Part shown: positions 1 to 10,775 of the stretch, piece by piece
How the letters are laid out: every line of letters starts with the position of its first letter
How positions within the stretch are numbered: the first letter of the stretch is position 1
Assembly: GCA_037367355.1 (NCBI GenBank)
Contig: CM074703.1
Coordinates: 1,860,001 to 1,924,000 of the forward strand
Source of the DNA: Neoscytalidium dimidiatum
Lineage: Eukaryota > Ascomycota > Dothideomycetes > Botryosphaeriales > Botryosphaeriaceae
Length of the DNA stretch: 64,000 bases
Direction of reading: 5' to 3'
The notes under the pieces: model-generated
Seen by the model: the letters and a program-made list of their open reading frames with translations, nothing else
Database searches by the model: none
What the model was told of the DNA's origin: nothing
Program-made: the position numbers and the translations under genes

Positions 1-48
1 CGATCGACCAACCCCTCCCCACCACCACCACCACCACACGCACACACA

Positions 49-580
49 ATGGCTACAACATCGTCATCAACAACAGCAGGCGCGCAGTCAGCATCAGCAA
101 CAACGTTCGACAAGGATGCGGTACCGCGCGACCCCGTACCGCGCAATCCGGTCCCTCTATCAGCAGGCCAGGAGCAGCAGGTGCGCGACCTATACTACAA
201 GCGCGTGCGGCAGCGGTGCGCGGACGAGATCAAAGGTACGTCTGCGATTCCCCGCCGCTCTTACAGGATGTTCGTATCTCAAATGCTGATTCAATTTTTT
301 TTTTTTCCTTCCCCATGTAGAGTTCGCCTCCTGCGCCCTCAATCGTACTATCAGCGCGACGTGGGCGTGTCGGCAGGAGCGCCTGGCCATGAACAACTGC
401 ATGGTCGCGCACGCGACGCAGGAGGAGCAGGATCGCGCTCGGGAAGAGTGGTTTGCGACGAGGGAGCTGCGGAAGCGCGAGAGAGAAGAAAAGGAGCGGA
501 AGCGCGTCGAGCAGGAGAAGTTTCACCGCGAGTGGTGGGGTTTGGACGAGCACGGGAGGAGGAAGTTCGAGAAGAAGTGA
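49..580 (+). CDS. CMC1: COX assembly mitochondrial protein Cmc1 (twin CX9C)
   Basis: Two exons, 49-235 and 321-580, intron 236-320 (GTACGT...TGTAG), giving 148 aa. Joining the exons creates the first motif: C-ADEIKEFAS-C has exactly nine residues between cysteines, and C-RQERLAMNN-C follows about 12 residues later, so this is a coiled-coil-helix-coiled-coil-helix (CHCH) protein. The family acts in the mitochondrial intermembrane space, imported through Mia40, and helps early Cox1/copper steps of cytochrome c oxidase assembly. The first 45 residues are low-complexity and Ser/Thr/Ala rich; the C-terminus is a basic/acidic helix (RELRKREREEKERKR). The ATG lies just after a CCACCA-rich leader. 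Cmc2 or another CX9C protein is possible, but the spacing and charged tail favour Cmc1. Confidence 0.85.
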
Positions 581-1219
581 AGGCTGCTGGGGAGTCTGAT
601 TTATTCTTTTGATGATATACGGCAGTGAGAGAGGATCATGCCCGCCCGCCGTATGAGAATGCTTCAGCGAGCGCGGCGCTTGAGATGGTCAAGATTCGTT
701 GAGTGAGTGCATCATGCACGGTGTTCGACCGGACTGGCGTTGGTGAAGGCAAAAGGCGTTAGACATTATCACCGGAGTCCGTCTGCTGACTAAAAGAAGG
801 GAATGGTGGTTTGTACAAAACGTATGGTGCACATCAGACAGTGCGCCTGTGTAGAATGTTCTCTGTAGTCTGGAGGGATGATGAGAATAAAAAATATCCC
901 AACTCTACTTTTTGATCCTTTTCATCATATTTTGCCTTCCCAAACCTAGACTGTTTACAACGCATTAATGATATTGTTAACTCGGCTTCACCGGCCGAGG
1001 TATCGAAACTCCTGACGCCTGACGCTATTGCCGCCTCCCATATTTCGTTTTAATCTCTTCCTTGCAATGTGTGGAAGTCAACGAAAGCACCTCAATGCTG
1101 CCGTGAAGTTTCTCGCAACTCGCCGTGCTTTTTGGGCGTGCAGTCATTCACGCCCTGCCCCGCTCATTTGGTAGCCGCTCATCTGAATCTCGCCCAAGTT
1201 CGCCGTCAATGGAAGCGTC
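581..1219. other. Convergent 3' intergenic stretch
   Basis: Lies between the 3' ends of CMC1 (plus) and TAF9 (minus). I see no coding sequence or repeat; it should hold the two 3' UTRs and poly(A) sites (an AATAAAAAA-like run occurs near 885). Confidence 0.6.
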
Positions 1220-2074
1220 TCAAGCATCAGTCATCTCCCTATCCTCGGCACCAATACCCATGACGTTCTCAAACTCGTCTTCCTCATCCTCATCCATGCC
1301 CTCCGTCCTCACGCCCTCCATCCGCTCCCCACCATTCACACCCTCTCCCTCCCCATCATCCTCAATCTCGCTCTCCCACTCCTCCCGCAACCCCCATCCC
1401 GCGCCCGTAAAGCAATACCTCTCCGGCGGCAGCCTCACGCCATATTCCCTCTCCGGCCTCGGCAAGCTCACCCGATTCTTCTCCTGCGCCAGCTCCATCA
1501 AGAACTCCTTCGGCAGGACCGGATTGAACTGGTAATTCAGCCTGCTCGCGATCGCGCTGCGGATCGCCGCCAAGCTGACGCTATTCTCGTCGCCTCCGGC
1601 GCCGCGCGCGCCGGCGGGATTGCCGGGGGCGGAGGCGCCCTTGCCGCCGCCGGCCGTGGTGGTGGTCTCGGCGGAGATGGCGACCGCGTCGGACAGCACG
1701 CCGGCGGTGTAGCGGTACGCGAAGTCCATGAGCTGCAGCGGCACGCGCTCCTGGTACGCGGACACGCCCAGGTGCGCGAGCACCATGTGCAGCAGGCGCG
1801 CGTCGCGCGGCCGCTTGCTCAGGCCGCTGTCCTGGAGCGAGGTGGGGGGCTGGATGGGCGCGGAGCCGGGCGTGCTGGACGTGGCCGTCGCGGCGGCGGG
1901 AGCGGCGGCGGTTACGGTCGCGTTGGTCGCGTCGGCGGTGGCGGGCGTGGTGGTTGCGTTCGCGGCGGAGCTGCTGGGCGGCGTGCTCGTGGTGGTGGGC
2001 TGGCCTGGCCCTGCTGCTGGGTTGGTCGGCGTCGTGATGCCGTTGGGCGCGTCGCCGGTTGCGGGCGATGCCAT
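1220..2074 (-). CDS. TAF9: TFIID/SAGA subunit TAF9 (histone fold)
   Basis: Single exon, 284 aa. Residues 1-80 are a low-complexity Thr/Ala/Pro leader. The histone fold follows: SKRPRDARLLHMVLAHLGV, then the AYQERVPLQLMDFAYRY helix and the VLSDAVAISAE segment. After a Gly/Ala loop, the conserved SVSLAAIRSAIASRLNYQF block and the RLPPERYCFTGAGWG motif match fungal TAF9. The last 50 residues are acidic. TAF9 pairs with TAF6 through the histone fold and is shared by TFIID and SAGA; it works at Pol II core promoters in the nucleus. It is convergent with CMC1. Confidence 0.93.
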   Translation of the reverse strand: MASPATGDAPNGITTPTNPAAGPGQPTTTSTPPSSSAANATTTPATADATNATVTAAAPAAATATSSTPGSAPIQPPTSLQDSGLSKRPRDARLLHMVLAHLGVSAYQERVPLQLMDFAYRYTAGVLSDAVAISAETTTTAGGGKGASAPGNPAGARGAGGDENSVSLAAIRSAIASRLNYQFNPVLPKEFLMELAQEKNRVSLPRPEREYGVRLPPERYCFTGAGWGLREEWESEIEDDGEGEGVNGGERMEGVRTEGMDEDEEDEFENVMGIGAEDREMTDA

Positions 2075-2715
2075 GGCGCGCGTAGAGGGGGCTGTGCGCG
2101 CCGCGAATGGGTGGTGTTCGGTGTGGAGGGATGGGAGAGCGGGTCTGCGGATTTGTTGGAGCTTTGGGACTGTTGCGGCGCGGCGCGGTGATGCCCGCCC
2201 CGAGTTGCTGCAGCGGAGCGGCTGCCCTAGCGGCTGCCCGGGCGACGTTGCTCCGCTCCGGTGCCGATTGTGGCCCGAGCGCCGACCTGGACCCGTTTCG
2301 TGTCAAAAAAGTTTGTGGACTCTCCCCAAGAACGCAGAGCCTAGGTTTAGCTCGTTTATGTGGTCGTCTGCATCGTTACTCCAGCAGGACTCGTCAAAAC
2401 CTTTATCCACTTTGAAAAATATAGCAGTAGTCTCGTTCAAGTGCTCCAAGGCAGGACAGTTCTAATGATGAATCCTGACAAGTACCATTGAGGAGTTTGA
2501 AGTATATACATATCTTCCTATTGAATTATCAACACTTCCGCATAACAGATAGTGTTGAATGATCCTGTCAATGGTGTTGGAGCAAAAGAGAGCTTTCAGC
2601 AATTGCCCTATCGAACTCCTCTGATCCACCAACGCTCCAAAAGCCTCAACACCATTGTCCGGCCTATACAAAGGCAAAAAGAAAGGAACACTGCTGGAAT
2701 TGAACCAACTACCAA
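2075..2715. other. TAF9 upstream region
   Basis: Holds the TAF9 promoter (TAF9 is read to the left). The part from 2440 to 2715 is AT-richer and non-coding; no ORF with recognisable similarity. The right end abuts the tRNA-like locus. Confidence 0.5.
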
Positions 2716-2864
2716 TGGATCCGCCGGGAATCGAACCCGGGACCACTCCCAATCAAGTTCTGATGAAGCTATTGCTAAGGGAGTATTATGCTACAACCGG
2801 AATTTAGTTAAAGGTTCGGACGAAACCGGATTGCTGGAATACTCACCCACTAAACCACAGACCC
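2716..2864 (-). tRNA. tRNA-Ala(AGC)-like locus with insertions; may be intron-bearing or broken
   Basis: Read on the minus strand. The 5' acceptor strand GGGTCTG (2864-2858) pairs fully with CGGATCC (2723-2717), with discriminator A at 2716 and a G3:U70 wobble, the alanine identity element. The T-arm CCGGG-TTCGATT-CCCGG is perfect (2740-2724). An anticodon arm CTCCC-TTAGCA / T-GGGAG (2783-2773 and 2751-2746) reads AGC once a 21-nt insert (2772-2752) at the canonical 37/38 intron site is removed. About 55 nt (roughly 2839-2784) also lie between the D-arm and the anticodon stem, where eukaryotic tRNA introns do not normally occur. So it could be a two-insert gene or a disrupted pseudogene. Confidence 0.5.
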
Positions 2865-2959
2865 ATGCTGCTTGATGGCAGGGTGAGTTGCTAACAGCAT
2901 TCCTATGTCGTTGCGTGCTCCCACGAAGTGTCCAGCGGGGTCCTTCATCATCAAGGAAT

Positions 2960-3661
2960 CTACAACTTGACCGCCGGGTCGCCAGCCTCGTGTGCGAGCA
3001 CATACACGTCCCTGACGAACGCCTTCGCCCCTCCGATGACCTTCTTGCTCCACTCCGTCCCGACAGCAAGTTTGATTTGCTCCGCCGGCACATCTGTCCT
3101 GTCGTACTCGTGCAGCGCCAAGTATCGCGGCAGCTCCTTCCCCGCCGCCTCCGCCGTCGGCGATGCCCGCAGCTTGTAGCGCGTCGACCGGCGGTACCCA
3201 GAGACGGTGCTCAGCATGTCCAGGTGCTGCAGCCGGTACCAAGAATCGAAATCTTTGTCCGCTTCCTCACCTTCCGCCGGCTCCATGGCCACGGCGATGA
3301 TGCACTTGGCCGCGCGCCCCTCCTTCGGTATCTGCCCTTCGAACGTCTGAATCTTGTCGTAGAAGCGTAGGTCGAAGTCGAGCAGCTCGAAGTGTGAGCG
3401 CCCGCCGGGCAGCGTGTCGTGCGACATCTTGGCGTTCTTGATATCCGCGAGGTCATAGGTGGAGATGTCGGGAAGCGTGTAGATGACGAGGTTTGGGAAT
3501 GCGGCGGACGGGTTGGTGTTCTTGTATCGGAAGGCGGCAACGGGCCCGGTTGCGAGGACATCCGGAATGTGGATCTCGTCATACCATTTGGCAAAGGCGT
3601 CGTCGGTCAGGACTGGGTCCTTGATGGCAGAGCCAACGTACAAGATTCCAGGCGTTGGCAT
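2960..3661 (-). CDS. EthD-like dimeric alpha/beta-barrel protein
   Basis: Single exon, 233 aa, start MPTPGILYVGSAI. The N-terminal half carries a ferredoxin-like pattern (ILYVGS...FAKWYDEIHIPDVLATG...AAFRYKN) and the second half repeats it (KCIIAVAMEP...DFDSWYRLQHLDMLSTVSGYRRSTRYKL), as in fungal EthD-like proteins with two barrel modules. WYDEIHIPD and WYRLQHLDM occupy equivalent positions. EthD-fold proteins include monooxygenase-like and degradation-associated proteins; the substrate cannot be told. No signal peptide or membrane segment. It is divergent from the G-patch gene. Confidence 0.65.
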   Translation of the reverse strand: MPTPGILYVGSAIKDPVLTDDAFAKWYDEIHIPDVLATGPVAAFRYKNTNPSAAFPNLVIYTLPDISTYDLADIKNAKMSHDTLPGGRSHFELLDFDLRFYDKIQTFEGQIPKEGRAAKCIIAVAMEPAEGEEADKDFDSWYRLQHLDMLSTVSGYRRSTRYKLRASPTAEAAGKELPRYLALHEYDRTDVPAEQIKLAVGTEWSKKVIGGAKAFVRDVYVLAHEAGDPAVKL

Positions 3662-4542
3662 GTTGGGCGGTGCTGGGTGATAGGCAAGTTCTTCTAAGGA
3701 ATATCGGGAAGGCGCAATGGAATAGGTTGGTGGCGAGTCAAGTCGTGGGTTGTGGTGATTGAGCCATGCGGGGTGCTGTATTTATAGTCGCGGCAAGCAT
3801 CTTGTGTAATCGGGAAGCGGGGTTGCGATATGACGAGATACAAGTGGACCAATTGGGGGTATCGCACCTGCTGCACTTAAATTCATTGAAGAGACATATC
3901 AGTATTCCTAAGCAGAATCTTGTCAGCTAAATCTGGGTCTGGAGATGTAGTCGTACATGTCAGCAAGGTATTACGAAACCATTGAGCGGAGATACCTGAA
4001 GTCGGCCATGTGATCCAGTTTATCGAACGCTGCACATTGTACGTGGTATTCTTGCACTGCAGAGTATAAGAGTTGAAGGTCAGCGTTGTGGAACATTTTG
4101 AGAAGTGGGTTCATACGTTCATATTGTTTGTTGTTCTGATGTCATAACACCTTGGGGTCTGGGAGACAAAGACGATGTCGGAGCTGCTGGCTGGCTGACT
4201 CGCATTAGCAAGCCTCCCCGCACGAGCACTGTCGCTTTTGCTGTTCGTCTCAAAGCTATACAGACTATTGAGCCACTTTTTTCCTTGAAGCCTAAACAGC
4301 TCAAGATAGGCCAAATTGTTCTATCACAACAATACCTTTTCCGGAGTGATAAAAGCCAGGTACGATCCCTTATTTGCGGGCAGCCCAGCGAAGAGCTTCC
4401 GGCCATGATTATTTTGGACCCTGCCAAACGCGAGTCATGAGTTCGGCCAAAATTTCCAATGACCGCTGTCCCATTGCAGTCTCCACGCCCACAACCTCAC
4501 CGTTCCACTCGTTCACTCTCCCTCCCCTCCGCCCTCTCCGCG
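3662..4542. promoter_or_regulatory. Divergent promoter region, EthD-like / G-patch genes
   Basis: An 880-bp non-coding interval between two divergently read genes. A pyrimidine-rich tract (about 4478-4540, CCTC/CTCTCC runs) sits directly before the G-patch ATG, as is common for fungal housekeeping promoters. No other signal seen. Confidence 0.45.
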
Positions 4543-5540
4543 ATGGACGCCGCTGCTCTTCTAAGTAAGCAGGGCTGGCGTGGCACCGGTCATGGTCTTG
4601 GAAGCACGGGTCACGGTATCGCAAGGCCGCTGCTCATTTCCAACAAGCAGGATGCGCTCGGCGTTGGCAAGAAGAAGATTCAGGTGGCGGACCAGTGGTG
4701 GATGCGCGCATACGACAATGGCCTGAAGGAACTTGGTACCGGCAAACAGGTACGCCCGCTTCAAGATTACTCTTGAACTACCATGGCTTTGAAACTGGTC
4801 GCGGGCGGCTGACAAAACGATGCTAGACTGCACTCGCGTCAATCAGACAAAACGGCGTGAGTAGAGGTGGCCTCTACGGCTTTTTCGTGAGAGGCGAGGG
4901 ATTGGCAGGCACCATCTCGGACAGCAGTGTCGAAACGGGACCTATATCCAGCGGCACATCCTCACCTTCGGACAACTCGACGCCAGCTACGACGCCGGAG
5001 GCTGAATCAGCAACAGATCAGAAGCTATCGGAGAAGAAACGTAAGTATGAGAGCGATAAGGAGCAACGGCGCAAAAAGAAGAAAGTCGATAGCGTTACAC
5101 GAAGCAAGGGGATGGACAAGGCTTCAGGAAAGAAGGATGGCCGATCGAAGCAGGAGTCCGCTGATGAAGCGAAACCTGCTGGCGCCGAAGACCCGAAGCT
5201 ACTGCGTCGGGCCGCAAAGAAGGCGTTAAGGCAGAAGAGAGCGCAAATGGAGGCTGAGAACAAGCGAGCCAGCGAGAACGAGGAAGCAAAGCCCAACGGC
5301 AGCAAATCGATCAGTTCCGCAGCCGAAACACCTACGACAAAGAAGGGAAAGAAGAAGCGAGTTGATGAAGGCAAGGGCGCAGCCTCAGAAGAGGAGGCAA
5401 AAGCAGCAAGCTGGTCGTTGACGAAGGATATTTCCGAGAAGAAGCGCAAGAAGTACGCCTCGAAAGCAGTAGAGAAGGGGATGACGGTTGAGGCATATCT
5501 TGCAAGAAAAGGGAGCAAGAAAGAGAAGTTCAAAGAATAA
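4543..5540 (+). CDS. G-patch nucleolar protein, TMA23/GPATCH4-like ribosome biogenesis factor
   Basis: Exons 4543-4749 and 4827-5540 (intron GTACGC...GCTAG), 306 aa. The N-terminus is a G-patch: LLSKQGWRGTGHGLGSTGHG, then RPLLISNKQDALGVGKKK. The QWWMRAYDNGLKEL block and, across the splice, VSRGGLYGFFVRGEGLAGT match Tma23 (yeast) and GPATCH4 (animals). The rest is a lysine-rich tail with several KKKRK-type nuclear/nucleolar signals, ending KKYASKAVEKGMTVEAYLARKG, a C-terminal block also typical of this family. The known role is 40S/60S ribosome biogenesis in the nucleolus, with the G-patch acting on a DEAH helicase. Pxr1 is an alternative but lacks the YGFFVRG block. Confidence 0.78.
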
Positions 5541-6804
5541 GGCATCAAGTGTTGGAAACATTTCCGCATTCATCAGTCTTAGAAAATTCTCCAAGGTAGC
5601 CGGAGAGCTGCAGCGTGGATGCCCGACCTCAGAGCTCTTCGCACGCCCTCTGACCTGTTGCACACCTCTGGTTCTCAGGTCACCGCAGGTCGTGCTTGGT
5701 CTAGCCTGGTCTATTGCACCAGAAGGGGTCTTCCATATTTCACAACGGAAAAGCCGACGAAATGTACCCGTCGCGACCCGTGAAAGTCCAAACGGCATGC
5801 CACGAACCAAATCCTCGCCGGAAGTTGATTCACCAGCTAGGTTCTCTACTATAGAGACTCTCCGCAGCATGATTATGCTTATCAAATGCGATAGATCGCC
5901 AGGCAGAACAAGACCTGGTATTTCGTCATCTTTCTGTATTTGCCATATGTGCCACCAAGTTGATCTGAGGCAACACAGTTACACAAAGTATCTTCAATAT
6001 TCCCAAAAATTTTCCTCGTAGCACTACCTCTCTCCTACTACACAAGTACATCGAATCTCCATGAACTCCTTTCTTCCAAATCTTTTAGTGACACTATCTT
6101 GCGTTATCTTCTTTTCCCTTCCGCATACTACTCTGCACCTGCTACATGGGGCGGGTGGCCCAGAAAATTCAACTGACCAGTAAGGCATTTTCCTTACTTT
6201 TTTTCCGCCGTTTGAGATTCAGCCTTGTCTCACTTTCCTTGCCTTTCTCGGGCCCCAAGGGATAATTATGATAACCCAATGTAGCAAGCTGCCGCTGTCT
6301 GCTCTCCGCCGCCCAAGCATTCTGTGAGAGCAAGACGATGGAAAGGGTAGGTTACGAGCTTACTCTGGATCCCGTCTTACCTGTGGACACGTCAGTCGGT
6401 GTTAACTTCAGTCTTCAGTGCTGTTGTCCATTCTTGCCTTAAATATGTTCATCCTGTCTTGTCGATCCTTCCGGTCACAATCGACCCATCTTACCTTTCG
6501 CTTCCAATTCATACTTTCCACGGCTTTGTTTCTTGATACCTTGTTGTCTTTCACACAGACAGTGTATAGCCTACGTTAGCAGCAACCAATATCCAGCGAG
6601 CAAACATCGAACGCTGCTGCCGCCGCGGCCACCGCGACAACGACTCCATTCCATACGTGGGACCCGCAGCGATACAACATATCCACCCAACCATCCATCT
6701 CAACCACAATCAGCTCCTCAATCGTCCTCTTCCTGCTCCCGCACGTTGCGAAAAGAAAAGAGAAAGGAACAACGAACAACCGGCTTCCAACTTAAAGCCT
6801 CACG
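5541..6804. other. Intergenic stretch before the MCxY genes
   Basis: I see no convincing gene. The right third (6420-6800) is pyrimidine-rich and probably is the promoter and 5' UTR of the small cysteine-rich gene at 6805. Confidence 0.45.
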
Positions 6805-7023
6805 ATGTGCCATTATCTCGTCTACCAATTTTTCTGCGGTTGTCAATACCGCTTGCTCGCCCGTCGCTGCGCCGACGCGGCTTGCCGCAAGCCCACCTCG
6901 TACGCCAAGAAACCCGTCGCCCTCGTCTGCGACTGCCCCGGCCACGGCGGCCCGCCGACGCCTAGCCGGTACGAGCGGATGGACTCTCCGGTCCTGGGGC
7001 TAGGATGTGAGAAGTTGGTGTGA
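6805..7023 (+). CDS. Small cysteine-rich protein, MCxY family copy 1
   Basis: 72 aa, not recognised by function. It starts MCHYLVYQFFCGCQYR; the cysteines fall at residues 2, 11, 13 and 22, the same positions as in the genes at 7695 and 10776 (H replaces C13 in copy 2). More cysteines follow (27, 42, 44), as CDCPGHGG. No signal peptide: cysteine is residue 2 and the start is not hydrophobic, so it is probably intracellular and metal-binding. A further 3' exon is possible because a GTGAGA donor-like site lies just before the stop. The shared spacing with two neighbours is the main evidence that it is real. Confidence 0.55.
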   Translation: MCHYLVYQFFCGCQYRLLARRCADAACRKPTSYAKKPVALVCDCPGHGGPPTPSRYERMDSPVLGLGCEKLV

Positions 7024-7694
7024 ATATTCTGCTTTCTTTGGTAAGTCGAATCTATGTCAGCACTTTGCCGGTCAGTTGCTGACCGTCTCCAATTAAGGGG
7101 GGTCTGGTTTTTATGTTAGGCGTTGCTCTTGGAGGAGGATGTGGTTTCGCTTTTGGGGTTGGCTGGGTGAGAAGGCTTTTCTTTTCCTTGATATATTTTC
7201 ATCTTTTTGGGAGGAGTTTCTCGCCGGGTGCGATGGTTTGGTAGAAGCAATTCTGGAGGATTTTCAACACACAATCTGTCTGCTTTTAGAGTGAATGGCG
7301 TCAATCATGAGAATATGCTACAAGGACTAGTAATCTATGATGTTCCCATGGGAATTGAAGCGTATAGGTTGGCTGGTCTTTGCATGTTTGTGTTCTTACG
7401 ACCTCCCCAACTCCCGATGCGATACTAATGCAACACAAGATTTGCTGTTAAGATTCCCGAGCAATACCTTAATGATGAGGTAGTAAGGTATCAAACGGCT
7501 GCTAATGGGTTTCCTGCATTATCTGCGATAAAGCCTCCCACACGTGGCCCTCATTTAGAACCGTAAGCTGGCAGGCTCATTCCTATTTAGGATGCTTCCT
7601 TGATACTGGTATATAACTCTGCAACTCTGTTGATTCTTTTTGCACCTATCCACTACATGGGCGTAAAAACACGCGAAAACTTCACCCCACCCCG
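7024..7694. other. Intergenic spacer between MCxY copies 1 and 2
   Basis: Non-coding as far as I can see; contains the presumed promoter of copy 2. Confidence 0.4.
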
Positions 7695-8149
7695 ATGTGC
7701 GAATATAAGTTCTACAAATTTGCCTGCGGGCACCTCTACCGCAAGCGATCCCATCAATGCGCCACAGCAGATAGCCGAGGTCATCCCAATCGTAGCTGCT
7801 GCCACATTACCCGGATTCACGGAACCGAAAATCTGCTGAGCAACTGTCCTCAATGTGGTGGTGAAGTGCCGTTCCGTGGACTTGAAAAGGTGAGGCTGCG
7901 GACAGCACAATATTCCTCAATTGTTTGGTGCCCGCTGCTTACAAAGGAATGAGAATCCAGCAACGAAAATCCCTTGCTTCGCATTGTATCAATTTAGATT
8001 TCCCATGAACAGTACGGCTGACAAAAGTGTAGCGCCTCAATAGAAATCTGCTCTACTCGTGTGGAGACTGCTGGGCTCAACTGTGTTGCCATTCTAGAAA
8101 ACAAATCAAGATGCAGGACATATGGAGTGAACATTACCCCATGGCCTGA
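7695..8149 (+). CDS. Small cysteine-rich protein, MCxY family copy 2
   Basis: Best model is two exons, 7695-7889 and 8033-8149, with intron GTGAGG...CTGAC...TGTAG, giving 103 aa. Start MCEYKFYKFACGHLYR has C2, C11, H13 and C22 as in copy 1. Later there are CC, a CPQCGG knuckle near residue 52, and, from the second exon, YSCGDCW. Copy 3 has a similar late DCEDC motif. The even pairing of cysteines suggests two small zinc sites; function unknown. Without splicing, the reading frame ends at 7952 and loses the CGDC motif. Confidence 0.55.
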
Positions 8150-9234
8150 TATACAAGTTGAATATGTCGGGCTAACTACTTTAAGTGCCCATCGACCCCC
8201 CGAAGCCGACTACTGCACCGTCGGCGAACGTCCAGCCTCACTGCGCGGACTCTTTTTTTCTGGAATGGCACATCGACCACCCCCCGCATCCACCAGATAT
8301 CAAGGCTCCTCCAAATTGCACGATTATGTGAGCGTAGGAACTTGTGTAGATGGCCGTTGAAGTAGGCGGCTGGTTAAAAAGCCAAAGCCTCTATGGAAAA
8401 GTTCTAAGACATTTCATGAAAGTCCGTCACATGGTACATGATCCGTTATTCGCTGAGATGCACTGCCTACATCAATTATTCTTTCGTCTGAATGCTGTTT
8501 CGATTTTCGAAACATTTATGTTTGATGTACAAATCGTTTGTTAGTATACTTTTGAATAAACACGCCAAGATCTGAGACTATTTGATCAGAGAATATTGGA
8601 AGGTGTGCGAGATTGATGGAAATGGTCTAATAGTTGGTAACGAATGGTTTCTCCATGATGAAAATGGAGCGGGAAAAACATTTGCATTCGAAGAGGAGCA
8701 TACGAACGTTTGTTTCTCCAACTCTACTTTTGAGGCCGCTCTCTTTCATCTCATTCAGACAAAAACTGCGATCACTGAAGCCATGGTATTCTGCAGGTCC
8801 TGACGATAGTACAGGATGATCCGGACTAGGCGCGGAAGCTATTCCGCTTCGTTGGCTCATGCGTATTGTAACTCAAAGTGCCATATCTTTCTCCGACCGC
8901 TGTGTAGCAGACACTGTCTTCCAGTTAACCATTTTAAGTTTCCTGATCATAATGGCAGCTCTCAAGGAATTGAAGCCGCGACTGGCTGAAAAGAACCCAT
9001 GCCTACTTTCCCTTCGAGCAATTACCGCTTACGGTATAGCGGCACCGCCTATTTGACTTTGGCGTCACTGACATAAATGTAGTCTTATCTTCATAGAACA
9101 GTTCCGGTGAGGCAAATTAGTAGGTAGCTAAAACCAAGATTTATCCTCGTACTGCCTGCTCCGTTGTGAGCATCTCAATGAACTATTTGTTCATCTAAAT
9201 CTTTACTGGACTTCCCGTTTCAGAATAGAACACT
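8150..9234. other. Intergenic stretch
   Basis: AT-rich, only short unsupported frames. No gene or repeat recognised. Confidence 0.45.
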
Positions 9235-10062
9235 ATGGTTCGATCAGTGCCTGCGATGGTTAGAGAAACCGCTCAGCGGCTCCCATCGCTCGATAGCAAT
9301 GCCTTCGGCGTCATGTTTAACTCCTTTAGGCAGTCCCGCGTAGTCCTCATCGGGGATGGAAGGCATGCGTTCCAGCGCAGCCCCCAAATTCGAACAGTAA
9401 CACCACAACACTTCGGTACTATCGATCCGTATCAGCCACGGCACATTGGAGTTCTATCGCGCCCGCGCCGCCATGAAGCAGCACCTGATCACGCACCACG
9501 GCTTCAACATCGTCGCCATCTAAGCCGACTGACCAGACGCCAAAGGCATCGACCGCTACGTGCGGCACAACCCATCCACGGCATCCCCCCCTCCCCTCCA
9601 AAAATCCCCCATCTTCGACCACTTCCCCGCGCTGGACGCGGCGCAACGCCGAAGCGCAGTCCTTCGCCCGCTGGCTGCGCGCGCCCAAACGCGACCCAGC
9701 CCGCCGACCGGCGCACCGCCTTCGCCGGCCTCGACCTCTATAGCCCGGGCGCCAGCATCCAGCACGTGCAGGCGCGCCCCTTCCGCGCACGCCCGCGCCG
9801 CCGCAAAAAAAGCCCGCGGAGAAGCGCTACTCGCGCCTCGAGCCGCGGGCGGACGACCCGGCGCTGTACGGCCGCCGCGCCATCCGGCAGAACGCCGCGC
9901 CCCTGCGAGCGCGGCGTCGTCGCCATGCTGCAGGACATCCTCCAGCGGCGTCCGTCTGGACTTTGCTGCGGCGCGGGGGCGGCGGAGGACGACTTTCTTC
10001 GACGCCGAGGAGTACTGCCGCGCGATGTGCCAGCTAGAGTATTATCGGGTGAGGGGCGCATG
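9235..10062 (+). pseudogene. Erythromycin esterase-family (PF05139-type) pseudogene
   Basis: Family blocks are recognisable but scattered over all three frames: RVVLIG near 9340; SHGTLEFYRARAAMKQHL and HHGFNIVAI (9434-9520); then AD-stop-PDAKGIDRYVRH; FAGLDLYSPGASIQ (about 9722); RYSRLEPRADDPALYGRR (about 9829); CERGVVAMLQDILQRR (about 9905); and FFDAEEYCRAM near 9995. The usual E-A-D-W has become stop-A-D-stop (TAA at 9521, TGA at 9530), and several frameshifts follow. The N-terminal block is split by about 75 bp of unrelated sequence. Intact relatives hydrolyse macrolide lactones in bacteria; the roles of fungal homologues are poorly known. It sits between MCxY copies 2 and 3. Confidence 0.8.
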
Positions 10063-10775
10063 AGGGGACCGTGGCGGGGGCGGATGAGTGGGACGAGCTG
10101 ATGGAGGTGATGAAGGTGAATCCGTCAAGGCCGGATACTGTGGAGAGGCCAATGCATGATACAGGCGTGTCTTTTTTTTTTTTTTTTTTTTGGCTCGATT
10201 TGCGCGAAGGGCGGTTGGGGAATGAGTTCAAACGTTTACGGATATAGGAATTATACTATAGTATAAAGGAAAGTCGTAGCAAAATCCACGGAGAATCACG
10301 AACCGAAATATAACCCAGAAGTAATGGGAATGAATCACTGGCGGTCAAGCACTTCCGTCATGGACAAGCGGCTCTCCTTATACTGGATGAAGATATAGAC
10401 GCGGGTAAGACATCCTTGCGGAAATTTCACCGGGTTTAGGTAGTTGAAGCAACAATCTGATGTAGATGGAGAAAAAGTACAATGCTGACGTTAGTGGCCG
10501 GACAGCTGCTTCAATTCCCCTCTCCTTTCACTCTTTCCTGCGTGACGTTAGCATACCACCCTCGACCACGTCAATCACTTCAACGAATCTACTGGGCATA
10601 CACGTTTACCCTCTGTTTCCCTTGTCAGCGCACCACAAGAGCACAACAAAGCATCACCATTTGCTGGCGCAAGCAGTTCAAACAGCCTACAAAAAATGGC
10701 CAGTCCCTATAGAACCAAGTCGACACCTCTCCTGTCAAATATCGCAACATTCAGCATTGTAAACGGATAGGGAAG
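10063..10775. other. Intergenic stretch with poly-T and a hairpin element
   Basis: Contains an 18-nt T run near 10172 and one copy of the dispersed inverted-repeat element (10444-10514). No coding sequence. Confidence 0.5.
10444..10514. repeat. Dispersed hairpin element, copy 1
   Basis: Left end TTGAAGCA..., right end GGCCGGACAGCTGCTTCAA, whose complement is TTGAAGCAGCTGTCCGGCC. The ends match the consensus TIR; the left arm is the most diverged of the set. Length 71 bp. Confidence 0.55.
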
